NCBI RefSeq assembly: GCF_008929045.1
Contig: NZ_VFAH01000005.1
Span: 62,001-126,000 of the forward strand
Length of the DNA: 64,000 nt
Source of the DNA: Noviherbaspirillum aerium
Lineage (GTDB): Bacteria; Pseudomonadota; Gammaproteobacteria; Burkholderiales; Burkholderiaceae_D
Direction: 5' to 3'
The notes beneath the pieces are model-generated. The model was not told where the DNA came from and searched no databases. It saw nothing but the letters and a program-made list of their open reading frames with translations. The translations under genes were made by a program, and so were the position numbers. Positions 1-8,093 of the stretch are shown in pieces. Position 1 is the stretch's first letter. Every line of letters begins with the position of its first letter.

Positions 1-1
1 C

Positions 2-1825
2 TTGCGCGATGCCTCGCGCAGCGGCGATCTGGCGCGGGTCGAGGAGCTTGCCGCCAAGCTCGGCAATTATCTGATGCCTTCCTACGTCGACTATTACCGC
101 CTGCGCCCCCGCATTCTCACCGCCTCCGAACAGGAAATCCGGGGTTACCTGACGCGTTATGACGGCCAGGCCATCGCCGACCGCCTGCGCAACGACTGGC
201 TGCTGGAACTTGGACGCGCCCGCAACTGGACGCTGTTCGACGAGCAATATCCGCTGTTCGCGCTCAACGATGACACCCAGCTCAAATGCTATGCGCTGAT
301 GTCGAAGGCGCAGAAGGGACAGAATGTGGCCGAGGAGGCGCGCACCGTGCTGGTCGGCCCGCAGAATTACGGCGAGGCCTGTCCGGCCCTGATCACGACG
401 CTGGTCCAGGCCGGCCAGTTCACCCAGGACGATGTGTGGGCGCAGATCAGGCTGGTCGCGGAATCCGGTTTCCCCGGCACCGTCCGCCGCCTCGCGCCGC
501 TGACCGACGCCAGCGAAACCGCGCTGATGCAGGCGCTCGACAAGCCGGACGCGGTGCTGGCGCGCGGACCCGGCAGCGGCCGTGCCGCAAACGAGGTCTT
601 CATCCTTGCACTGGGACGCAGCGCCAAGAACAATCCCGATCGCGCGGTCGATGCGCTGGTCGCCGGCGCCAATCGCCTGAGCGAACGCGAACGCGCGCAG
701 GCCTGGGCGCAGATCGCGCTGCCGGCTTCGCTCAAGCTTCTTCCCGAAGCCGCGGTCTACTGGCATCGCACCGCAGGCGCGACGCTGTCGCTGGAAGGTC
801 ACCAGTGGAAAGCGCGTACTGCGCTGCGCGCTGGCGAGTGGAAGCAGGTAAGGACGACCATCGAAGCCATGCCGGCGGCGCTGGCCAATGACTCCCCCTG
901 GGTTTACTGGCTGGCCCGGGCCTACCGCGCCGAAGGCAAGACCGAGGAAGCGCAGAAGCTGTTCGAATCGATCACCGACAAGAACGATTTCTATGGCCAA
1001 CTCGCGCTGGAAGAACTCGGACAGAAGATCAACATCCCGCCGCGCGCCCAGGCCGTGACGGCGGAAGAGGTCGCGCCGATGGCGAGCAATGCGGGATTCC
1101 AGCGCGCGCTCAAGTTCTTCGACCTGAACATGCGTTTCGAAGGCTATCGTGAATGGAACTGGGAATTGCGCAAAATGAACGATCGCCAGCATCTGGCGGC
1201 GGCGGAATTCGCGCGGCAGAAGAATGTGCTCGACCGCATGGTCAACACTTCCGACCGCACCAGGTCGGAGTTCGATTTCACTCAGCGCTTCCCGTCGCCT
1301 TACCGTGATGTGATGCGCGCCTCGACCGAGCGCCTCGGCCTCGACATGGCCTGGGTATATGGACTGATCCGCCAGGAATCGCGCTTCATCCTGAATGCGC
1401 GTTCGCATGTGGGCGCCTCCGGCCTGATGCAGCTGATGCCGGCGACGGCGCAGTATGTCGCCCGCAAGATCGGCCTGGAAGGCTTCACGCCGAGCCAGGT
1501 CAATGACATCAATACCAACATCACGCTCGGCACCAATTACCTGAACATGGTGCTCAACGACCTGGAAGGTTCGCAGGCAATGGCCACCGCCGCCTACAAT
1601 GCCGGCCCCGGCCGTCCGCGCGCATGGCGTTCGACGCTGCAGCGCCAGGTCGAAGGGGCGGTCTTCGCCGAGTCGATCCCGTTCAACGAGACCCGCGATT
1701 ACGTGAAGAAAGTATTGTCGAATGCGACATACTATGCCGCGCTGTTCGAAGGCAAGCCGCAGTCGCTGAAGGCGCGCCTCGGCACCGTGGCGCCCAAGGG
1801 ATTCGCGCCCAGCGAATTGCCCTGA
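2..1825 (+). CDS. slt: Soluble lytic murein transglycosylase (Slt70-like), 5' end outside the window
   Basis: Cleaves the glycan strands of peptidoglycan in the periplasm, forming 1,6-anhydromuramic ends. About 607 residues are visible. The first 400 are the Ala- and Arg-rich helical repeats that form the doughnut domain of Slt70. The C-terminal SLT domain has the catalytic Glu in GLIRQESRF (about visible residue 459), then GASGLMQLMPATA and the AYNAGPGR signature. The frame is open to the left edge and the first visible codon is not preceded by a ribosome site, so the true start and signal peptide lie upstream. A perfect hairpin terminator follows it at 1884-1923. Confidence 0.93.
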   Translation: MRDASRSGDLARVEELAAKLGNYLMPSYVDYYRLRPRILTASEQEIRGYLTRYDGQAIADRLRNDWLLELGRARNWTLFDEQYPLFALNDDTQLKCYALMSKAQKGQNVAEEARTVLVGPQNYGEACPALITTLVQAGQFTQDDVWAQIRLVAESGFPGTVRRLAPLTDASETALMQALDKPDAVLARGPGSGRAANEVFILALGRSAKNNPDRAVDALVAGANRLSERERAQAWAQIALPASLKLLPEAAVYWHRTAGATLSLEGHQWKARTALRAGEWKQVRTTIEAMPAALANDSPWVYWLARAYRAEGKTEEAQKLFESITDKNDFYGQLALEELGQKINIPPRAQAVTAEEVAPMASNAGFQRALKFFDLNMRFEGYREWNWELRKMNDRQHLAAAEFARQKNVLDRMVNTSDRTRSEFDFTQRFPSPYRDVMRASTERLGLDMAWVYGLIRQESRFILNARSHVGASGLMQLMPATAQYVARKIGLEGFTPSQVNDINTNITLGTNYLNMVLNDLEGSQAMATAAYNAGPGRPRAWRSTLQRQVEGAVFAESIPFNETRDYVKKVLSNATYYAALFEGKPQSLKARLGTVAPKGFAPSELP

Positions 1826-1883
1826 GGTTCCGGGTCCTCGGTTGCGTGCCGGTTTGCAAACCGGCGCAAAAGCTTTATCCTCG

Positions 1884-1923
1884 AATGCCGCGCTGCAGCG
1901 ATCACGCCGCAGCGCGGCATTTT
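1884..1923 (+). terminator. Rho-independent terminator after slt
   Basis: A 13-base perfect inverted repeat (1884-1896 with 1909-1921, stem core GCCGCGCTGC) is followed by a short T run. It separates slt from the glutathione transferase gene and argues against any start for that gene upstream of 1923. Confidence 0.85.
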
Positions 1924-1958
1924 CGCATGGCAGCTTCGTTAAGAATGGGACAAGACGT

Positions 1959-2672
1959 ATGCAAAGCACAGAACTCGATCCAACCCTTGAGCAAACCCTC
2001 GATGCCGCGGGCAAGGCGGGCTTGAAACTGGTGATCGGCAACAAGAATTACTCTTCCTGGTCGATGCGCCCATGGGTGGCGATGACTGCGTTCGGCATTC
2101 CCTTCGAGGAAGTGCGCATTCCCCTTGGCCGTCCCGACACGTCGTCGCGCATTGCCCAGTACTCCTCGGCCGGCCGCGTTCCCGTCCTGGTCTGCGGCGA
2201 AACCAGGATCTGGGATTCGCTGGCGATCTGCGAATACCTGGCCGAGCAGTTTCCGGACAAGGGCTTGTGGCCGCGGGATGCCGACGCCCGCGCCATCGCC
2301 CGCTCGGTCTGTGCGGAAATGCATTCCGGCTTTACCGACCTGCGTTCATCGATGTGGATGAATATCCGCGCCAGCTTTCCCGGCAAGGGCCGCACCACCG
2401 GCACGCAGTCCGACATCGCCCGCATCGGCGAAATATGGGAAGACTGCCTTGCCCGTTCCGGTCCTCACCAGTTCCTGTTCGGCGACTTCTCCATCGCCGA
2501 TGCCTTCTATGCACCGGTGGTGATGCGCTTCCGCACCTACGGCGTCTGGCTGCCGCCCGTACTGCAGGCCTACATGGACCGCGTCGTCTCGCATCCCGCC
2601 GTCGCGCAATGGATGGGCGAAGCGGTGGCCGAAGGCGAGCGCCTGGAAAAATTCGATATCTATCCGGACTGA
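1959..2672 (+). CDS. Glutathione S-transferase family protein
   Basis: A 237-residue cytosolic GST-fold protein. The N-terminal thioredoxin-like half begins near residue 21 with KLVIGNKNYSSWSMRP, where the Ser pair sits at the usual catalytic position. It continues to the cis-Pro segment GRVPVLVCG and the DSLAICEYLAE motif that binds the gamma-glutamyl part of glutathione. The all-helical C-terminal half follows, with the FSIADAFYAPVV capping motif. The ATG at 1959 is chosen because the frame upstream runs through the slt terminator. The gene lies 10 bases upstream of cca, so the two may be cotranscribed. The substrate cannot be told from sequence. Confidence 0.9.
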   Translation: MQSTELDPTLEQTLDAAGKAGLKLVIGNKNYSSWSMRPWVAMTAFGIPFEEVRIPLGRPDTSSRIAQYSSAGRVPVLVCGETRIWDSLAICEYLAEQFPDKGLWPRDADARAIARSVCAEMHSGFTDLRSSMWMNIRASFPGKGRTTGTQSDIARIGEIWEDCLARSGPHQFLFGDFSIADAFYAPVVMRFRTYGVWLPPVLQAYMDRVVSHPAVAQWMGEAVAEGERLEKFDIYPD

Positions 2673-2682
2673 TGGTGCGGCG

Positions 2683-3918
2683 ATGAAGACGTATGTGGTC
2701 GGCGGCGCGGTGCGCGATGACTTGCTCGGCCTGCCGGTGCAGGACCGTGACCATGTGGTGGTCGGCGCGACGCCCGAGCAGATGATCGCCGCCGGCTTCA
2801 CGCCGGTAGGGAAGGACTTTCCGGTCTTCCTGCATCCGAAGACCCACGAGGAATATGCGCTGGCCCGCACCGAGCGCAAGACCGCGCCGGGCTACAAGGG
2901 CTTCGTCTTCCATGCCGACGCCGATGTCACTCTGGAACAGGACCTGGTGCGGCGCGACCTCACCATCAATGCCATGGCGCGCAGGGAAGACGCGGAGGAC
3001 GGCGTCATCATCGATCCCTTCGGCGGACAGAGGGATCTGCAGGCGCGCGTATTCCGCCATGTGTCCGCGGCATTCGCCGAAGACCCGGTGCGCATCCTGC
3101 GCGTGGCGCGTTTCGCCGCGCGCTTCTCCGACTTCACCGTGGCCCCGGAAACCAACCGCCTGATGCAGGACATGGTCGAGGCGGGCGAGGTCGATGCGCT
3201 GGTACCGGAGCGGGTATGGCAGGAATTGTCGCGCGGCCTGATGGAGGCGCGGCCTTCGCGCATGTTCGACGTGCTGCGCAGCTGCGGCGCGCTGGCGCGC
3301 ATCCTGCCGGAGCTCGATGCCTTATGGGGCGTGCCCCAGCCGGAGAAGCATCATCCCGAAATCGATACCGGCGTGCATGTGATGATGGTGATCGATCATG
3401 CGGCGGCACGGGGCTTCGATCTGCCGATTCGCTGTGCGGCGCTGCTGCACGATCTCGGCAAGGGCGCGACGCCGGCCGAGGAATGGCCAAAGCATTACGG
3501 CCATGAGGGACGCGGCGTGCAGCTGGTGGAGCAGGTATGCAAGCGGCTGAAGATCCCCAACGACTGCCGCGACCTCGCGGTGATGGCCGCGCGCGAACAT
3601 GGCAACGTGATGCGCGCGCTCGAGATGCGGGCCAATACGCTGGTGACTCTGCTCGAACGCTGCGATGCCTTCCGCAAGCCGCAGCGCTTCCTGGATATGG
3701 TGCGGGCATCCGAATGCGACCATTACGGCCGCGCCGGTTTCGCCGACGCGCCCTTTCCGCAAGCGGCCTACCTGGAGTCGGTACTGCATGCCGCGCAGTC
3801 GGTCAATGCGGGCGACATCGCCAGAAGCTGCGGCGCGGCGCCGCAGCGTATTCCCGAGGCCATCCATGCGGCCCGGGTGGCAGCCGTCGGCAGCCTCGCA
3901 CGGCCGCAGCCTTCCTGA
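2683..3918 (+). CDS. cca: Multifunctional CCA-adding tRNA nucleotidyltransferase with HD domain
   Basis: Adds or repairs the 3' CCA end of tRNAs without a template. The 411 residues show the class II nucleotidyltransferase signature GGAVRDDLLG (residues 7-16), the metal-binding DRD motif at 21-23, and RRDLTINAMA for the template-like pocket. The C-terminal HD phosphohydrolase domain contains LLHDLGKG near residue 255, as in the E. coli-type multifunctional enzyme (2'-phosphatase and 2',3'-cyclic phosphodiesterase). Length is normal for this type. It follows the GST gene closely and is the last gene before a 518-base gap. Confidence 0.95.
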   Translation: MKTYVVGGAVRDDLLGLPVQDRDHVVVGATPEQMIAAGFTPVGKDFPVFLHPKTHEEYALARTERKTAPGYKGFVFHADADVTLEQDLVRRDLTINAMARREDAEDGVIIDPFGGQRDLQARVFRHVSAAFAEDPVRILRVARFAARFSDFTVAPETNRLMQDMVEAGEVDALVPERVWQELSRGLMEARPSRMFDVLRSCGALARILPELDALWGVPQPEKHHPEIDTGVHVMMVIDHAAARGFDLPIRCAALLHDLGKGATPAEEWPKHYGHEGRGVQLVEQVCKRLKIPNDCRDLAVMAAREHGNVMRALEMRANTLVTLLERCDAFRKPQRFLDMVRASECDHYGRAGFADAPFPQAAYLESVLHAAQSVNAGDIARSCGAAPQRIPEAIHAARVAAVGSLARPQPS

Positions 3919-4436
3919 TATTGCCGCCATGGCGCAAGGAGCTGTGCGCGCCATCGGCCGTCATTCCCGTGCGGAATAGACATTGACTGACATTGCATGG
4001 GGCCTTGTCGGCAAGCGACAGATGCTTGCCAATACGACACCGCAGCGCAATCCATCATCCCACTCTTGATAAATATTTCTTTAGAAAAAGATTCCTGAAG
4101 GAACGCTTTCATGCGGGCCGTATCCAACCCTCTTTGTGACTTTCGGTAGAACGCTTCCATGCGCTTCCATCTTCTTACCGTATCGGCATGCCGTGCCGTT
4201 GCCGTAGCGGTAAAAGGAAAGCGGGAAGGCAATGGCGAAATAGCGGCGTATTCCATCGGTATTGATGCAATGAGTCTCATCCGCCTTGCTGTACCATGGC
4301 CGCGCTCAACTCCGTGCGTTCGCTTCGCCGATATCGGCATCGCAACCGCAATGCCGCAATGCCGCAATGCCGCAATGCCGCAATGCCGTACTGGCGAGAA
4401 CACGGCAGCCATACATCATTCAGGGATAACTTCGAC
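3919..4436. other. Intergenic region with direct and tandem repeats
   Basis: I see no convincing gene in these 518 bases. They hold a 15-base direct repeat GAACGCTTYCATGCG (4101-4115 and 4149-4163, 48 bases apart), an inverted pair TTACCG/CGGTAA near 4176-4215, and an octanucleotide tandem repeat at 4346-4388. The region is less GC-rich than its flanks and probably carries the promoter of the downstream operon, although I could not pick clear -35/-10 boxes. Confidence 0.6.
4346..4388 (+). repeat. Octanucleotide tandem repeat (CCGCAATG x5 plus CCG)
   Basis: Five perfect head-to-tail copies of CCGCAATG (4346-4385) plus three bases of a sixth lie 48-91 bases upstream of the likely start of the thiamine-diphosphate enzyme. 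The unit is not a multiple of three. The reading frame also stays open upstream to an ATG at 4296 and passes through the repeat, so copy-number change could affect an N-terminally extended form or alter promoter or leader spacing. Confidence 0.9.
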
Positions 4437-6260
4437 ATGCGCATTACCACTCCGCTTGTATCCGGAACAGCCGGCTGGCGGACTTCAATGGAAGGACAGC
4501 TTCACGACGCCGCCGATCTGATCGTTGCCTATCTTGAACAGCTTGGCGTCGAGTATGTGTTCGGTGTCCCCGGCGGCGCGATCGAACCGCTCTACAACGC
4601 ACTGGCGCGCAGCAGCAGGCGCGGAGGCCCGCGGCCGGTGTTGGCGCGGCACGAGGCCGGCGCCGCTTTCATGGCCGACGGCTATGCGCGCGAGACCGGA
4701 AAGCTCGGCGTCTGCTGCGGCACCTCGGGGCCCGGCGCGACCAACATGATCACCGGCGTTGCCTGCGCTTATGACAACGCCATTCCCATGCTGGTGCTCA
4801 CCGGGCAGCCGGCGCTGCCGAATTTCGGCCGGCGCGCGCTGCAGGAATCCAGCTGCACCGGCATCGATATCGTGGCGATGTTCAGTCACTGCACACGCTA
4901 CAACACCCTGGTCACGCATGCGGACCAGCTGGAGCACAAGCTGGTCGCCGCGCTGATGCATGCCACCCGCACGCCGGGCGGCCCGGCCCACCTGAGCATC
5001 CCGCTGGATATTCTGAAAGCTCCCTTGCCGAGATCCGGCGTGGCCCATGACATCAAGGGCATGCTCAAGCCGGCCGCCATGCTGGACGTGCAGGCGGCCG
5101 ACATGCTCGTCGCGCAATTGCAGGAAGCGAAAAATCCCTTGTTGCTCATCGGCGGATCCTGCGGCGAAGCGATCGCCTCGCTTCTCGATATCGCCATGCA
5201 CCGGGAGGCCGGCTTTATCGTGACTCCCGATGCCAAGGGCCTGATCGATCCGCGGCATCCCCTGTTTCGCGGCGTGTTCGGTTTTGCCGGACATGCCTCG
5301 GCGGAGATGGCGCTGCGCGACAAGTCGGTCGACCTGATCGTGGCGTTCGGCGCCAGCATGAATGAGTGGACCAGCGGCGGCTGGAGCGATGCGGTGCTCA
5401 ACCACCGCCTGGTCCATGTCGATGAGTGCGAAGAGCACCTGGTTCGCACGCCGATGGCCAGGCTGCACGTGCGCGGACGCATCGCCGCCGTCGCCGCCCG
5501 GCTGGTCGAACGCATGCAGGTGCCGCCCGCCATGCCGATACCCGGACCGGTGCTCGAACGGCCCGCATCGGATGTGCGGCCGCAGCACCGCGGCGTGCCG
5601 CCGCTATCCATTCATGAAGGCGTCAACAGCGACGACCCGGTCAAGCCGCAGCAGCTGATGCAGGAACTCGGCCGGCTGTTCCCGTCGCATACCCGTTATC
5701 TGGCCGATTCCGGCAACAGCTTCGCCTGGGCCATCCATTATCTGTCGCCGGAAGCGCCGGGTTCTTCCGATGCGCCCGGCGGAGCGCCCTCGGCCGGCAA
5801 GGGCGGCTGGCTGCGCGTGACGATGGACTTTGCGCCGATGGGCTGGGCCATTGGCGGCGCAATCGGCACCGCGCTCGGCAATCCCGATGCGCCCGTGGTC
5901 TGCATCACCGGCGACGGCAGCATGCTGATGAACGGCCAGGAGTTGTCGGCCGCCGTCGCGGAAGAACTCAATGTGGTGTTCGTGGTGCTCAACGATGCCG
6001 CGCTGGGCATGGTCAAGCATGGTCAGCGGCTGGCCGGCGCCGAGCGCATTGCGCACCAGTTGCCTCACACGGATTTCGCCGCGCTTGCGCACGCGCTCGG
6101 CGCCCAGGCCCATACCATCCATTGCCTGCAGGATCTTGCCGGGCTCGACATCGACGCGATCCGCGAACGCCGCGGGCCGACGCTGCTCGATGTCCGCATC
6201 GATGCGGAAGAGGTGCCGCCGATGAGCCTGCGCATGCGCGTGCTGGGCACCGCGGTGTAA
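4437..6260 (+). CDS. Thiamine-diphosphate-dependent enzyme, acetolactate synthase-like
   Basis: A 607-residue member of the pyruvate oxidase/acetolactate synthase superfamily. Domains in order: N-terminal PYR domain with the cofactor-activating Glu in RHEAGAAFMADGYAR (E73 from the chosen start), a central domain, and the C-terminal PP domain with the Mg/ThDP motif GDGSMLMNGQE ending in the VLND that replaces the usual NN. No regulatory subunit gene follows, and the neighbours are two citrate-synthase-like genes, so a biosynthetic acetolactate synthase is unlikely; a 2-oxo acid decarboxylase or carboligase is more probable. The ATG at 4437 has AGGGA about 10 bases upstream. The ATG at 4488 (MEGQLHDAADL) fits the family N-terminus equally well. 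The substrate is unknown. Confidence 0.85.
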   Translation: MRITTPLVSGTAGWRTSMEGQLHDAADLIVAYLEQLGVEYVFGVPGGAIEPLYNALARSSRRGGPRPVLARHEAGAAFMADGYARETGKLGVCCGTSGPGATNMITGVACAYDNAIPMLVLTGQPALPNFGRRALQESSCTGIDIVAMFSHCTRYNTLVTHADQLEHKLVAALMHATRTPGGPAHLSIPLDILKAPLPRSGVAHDIKGMLKPAAMLDVQAADMLVAQLQEAKNPLLLIGGSCGEAIASLLDIAMHREAGFIVTPDAKGLIDPRHPLFRGVFGFAGHASAEMALRDKSVDLIVAFGASMNEWTSGGWSDAVLNHRLVHVDECEEHLVRTPMARLHVRGRIAAVAARLVERMQVPPAMPIPGPVLERPASDVRPQHRGVPPLSIHEGVNSDDPVKPQQLMQELGRLFPSHTRYLADSGNSFAWAIHYLSPEAPGSSDAPGGAPSAGKGGWLRVTMDFAPMGWAIGGAIGTALGNPDAPVVCITGDGSMLMNGQELSAAVAEELNVVFVVLNDAALGMVKHGQRLAGAERIAHQLPHTDFAALAHALGAQAHTIHCLQDLAGLDIDAIRERRGPTLLDVRIDAEEVPPMSLRMRVLGTAV

Positions 6261-6271
6261 GCCGCTCCATC

Positions 6272-7162
6272 ATGAAAGACTCTCAAGTGAGCGACAAACC
6301 CCATCAATCCCTGCCGCTGATCCATACCGAAATCTGGAAAGAAGAGCCGGAGGCGGACAACCGCTTCGCCACGCGCGCCGCCTATTGCCGCGGCTACGAT
6401 GTGTTCGGCGACATGGTCGGCAATGCCCGCTGGGTGGAAATGCTGTTTCTGCTGCTGCGCCCGGAACTGCCGCAACCGGCCGCGCTCGATCTGCTCGAAG
6501 CGCTGGCCGTGGCGCTGGCCAACCCCGGTCCGCGCGACCCTTCGGTGCATGCCGCGATGTGCGGCGGCATTGCCGGCTCCAATGCGGCCGCATCCCTGAT
6601 GGCGGCGCTGGCCGTCGGCGCCGGACGCTATCACGGCGCGCGCGACGTGCATGATGCGATGCTGGCCTGGAGGGCGTGCGGCATGGATGCCGATGCATGG
6701 CGCCGGCATCTCCGGCAAGCGCAGGCCGAAGACGCGGCCGTGATCGAAGTCTGGCCGGCGCGCGAACATCCGCCCGGCTTCGAGCCGCATGCGCCTGCCT
6801 GCGCCACGTCGACCCGGCAACTGCTGGCGACGCTGGCGCGCATCGGCGGAACGCCGCGCCTGAACTGGCTGGCCGCACAGCGCGAAGCGCTCGAGCAAGC
6901 CGCCGGCATGCCGCTGGAACAGACCGGCGTGGCCGCCGCCGCCTTCAGCGATCTCGGCCTTGCGCCGGAAGAGGGCGAGATGCTGTTCCTGCTGCTGCGC
7001 CTGCCCGGCGCGGCCATGCATGCGCTGGAGCAGCAGCGCAAGAAATACACCGAATTCCCGTTCTACGCGGTCGAGCTGCAGGAAGGCGCGGCGACCGGCG
7101 GCGAGCGGAGGGACCAGCGGCAAGATCAGCAAGACCAGCAAGAAAGCAGACAGCAAGCATGA
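6272..7162 (+). CDS. Citrate synthase/citryl-CoA lyase-like protein A (partly degenerate active site)
   Basis: A 296-residue protein with the citrate synthase fold as judged by eye. It has RGYDVFGDMVGNARWVEMLFLLL near residue 40, a large-domain segment GRYHGARDVHDAML in the place of the first catalytic His, and a C-terminal EEGEMLFLLLRLPGAAMHALEQ followed by KKYTEFPFYAVEL. The first His (YHGA) is kept. The second His of the GFGHP motif is shifted (PGFEPHA), and the Asp of the NVD motif appears replaced by Gly/Ala. It starts 12 bases after the thiamine-diphosphate gene and overlaps the next gene by four bases (ATGA), so the three are almost certainly one translationally coupled operon. The family assignment rests on motif spacing and could be wrong in detail. 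Confidence 0.72.
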   Translation: MKDSQVSDKPHQSLPLIHTEIWKEEPEADNRFATRAAYCRGYDVFGDMVGNARWVEMLFLLLRPELPQPAALDLLEALAVALANPGPRDPSVHAAMCGGIAGSNAAASLMAALAVGAGRYHGARDVHDAMLAWRACGMDADAWRRHLRQAQAEDAAVIEVWPAREHPPGFEPHAPACATSTRQLLATLARIGGTPRLNWLAAQREALEQAAGMPLEQTGVAAAAFSDLGLAPEEGEMLFLLLRLPGAAMHALEQQRKKYTEFPFYAVELQEGAATGGERRDQRQDQQDQQESRQQA

Positions 7163-7977
7163 CCAGCCAGATGAAGGGCCCCGAACTGCTCGCCGCCGAA
7201 GCCGGCATCCTGCGTACCCGTGTCGGCGCCTGCTGGCCGGGCAGCCATGCGATATTCCGCGGCCATGACCTGCATCAGGAATTTCATGATGCCGACTGGA
7301 TGGACCTGTATGTCTACGGCATCACCGGCCGCCGCTTCACGCCGCAGCAGCTGCGGCTGCTGCATGGCATCTGGGTCAACACCAGCTATCCGGATACCCG
7401 TCTCTGGAACAACCGCGTCGCCGCGCTGGCCGGCAACGTGCGCAGTTCGCCGGTGCTGGGCCTGACCGCGGCGCTGGCGGTATCCGAGGCGCGCATCTAC
7501 GGCGGCGGCCCCGGCCTGCGGGCGATCAACTTCTTTTACCGTGCGCGCAAGGCGGTCGACGGCGGACAGCCGCTGCGCGAATTCATCAGCCAGGAGCTTG
7601 CCTCCGGTCGCCATCTGTACGGCTACGGCCGGCCGATCGAAGCGCATGACGAACGTCTGCCCTGGCTTTCCGGCCTGGCCCGCTCGCTCGGGCTGGCCGA
7701 CGGCAGCTATTTCAGGATGGCGCAGGAAGTCGAACGCATTCTGATGGAGCTCGGCAAGCCCGCGCTGCGCATGAACTATGCGGCAATGACGGCCTCGCTG
7801 GGCGCCGACATGGGCCTGTCCGCCCGCGAATTCCAGATTTTCAGGGTGCCCCTGTTCTTCGCCGGCATGCCGCCCTGCCTGGTGGAAGCGGCGCAGAAGC
7901 CGGAGGGAACGCTGTTCCCCACGCCCTGCGACGGCATCGCCTACGAAGGCGTTGGAAAAAGGGCATGGAAAAAATGA
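7159..7977 (+). CDS. Citrate synthase-like protein B (all three catalytic residues replaced)
   Basis: A 272-residue paralogue of the preceding protein. Reading it against citrate synthase, the region equivalent to PAHGGANEA reads RIYGGGPGLRA (His to Tyr), the GFGHP motif reads GYGRPIEAHDERL (His to Arg), and the NVDFYSG motif reads RMNYAAM (Asp to Asn). The fold-defining FQIFRVPLFFAGMPPCLVEAA helix is preserved. The protein is therefore probably not an active condensing enzyme by itself. It may be a structural or regulatory partner of protein A, or bind an acyl-CoA or 2-oxo acid product. The start ATG overlaps the previous stop (ATGA). Confidence 0.7.
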   Translation: MTSQMKGPELLAAEAGILRTRVGACWPGSHAIFRGHDLHQEFHDADWMDLYVYGITGRRFTPQQLRLLHGIWVNTSYPDTRLWNNRVAALAGNVRSSPVLGLTAALAVSEARIYGGGPGLRAINFFYRARKAVDGGQPLREFISQELASGRHLYGYGRPIEAHDERLPWLSGLARSLGLADGSYFRMAQEVERILMELGKPALRMNYAAMTASLGADMGLSAREFQIFRVPLFFAGMPPCLVEAAQKPEGTLFPTPCDGIAYEGVGKRAWKK

Positions 7978-8082
7978 TCAGGCTGTCGCGGGTGCGTGAC
8001 GCTGCCCGGAATATTTGCTTTGGAGAATGGACTGTTACAAAGCGTTCCACTAGACTGTTACCGCTCTGCACAATCACAGGCC

Positions 8083-8088
8083 GGAGGA
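8083..8088 (+). promoter_or_regulatory. Ribosome binding site deciding a TTG start
   Basis: GGAGGA is placed 5-6 bases before the TTG at 8094. Frames upstream lack a comparable site, and the TTG start yields the signal peptide, so the receptor begins here and not at the in-frame ATG at 7965. Confidence 0.75.
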
Positions 8089-8093
8089 ATTTC

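Noticed and set aside
7965-8093. An in-frame ATG start 43 codons upstream for the TonB receptor
   Set aside because: It overlaps the previous gene and would bury the signal peptide. The TTG at 8094 has a strong GGAGG site and an exposed signal peptide.
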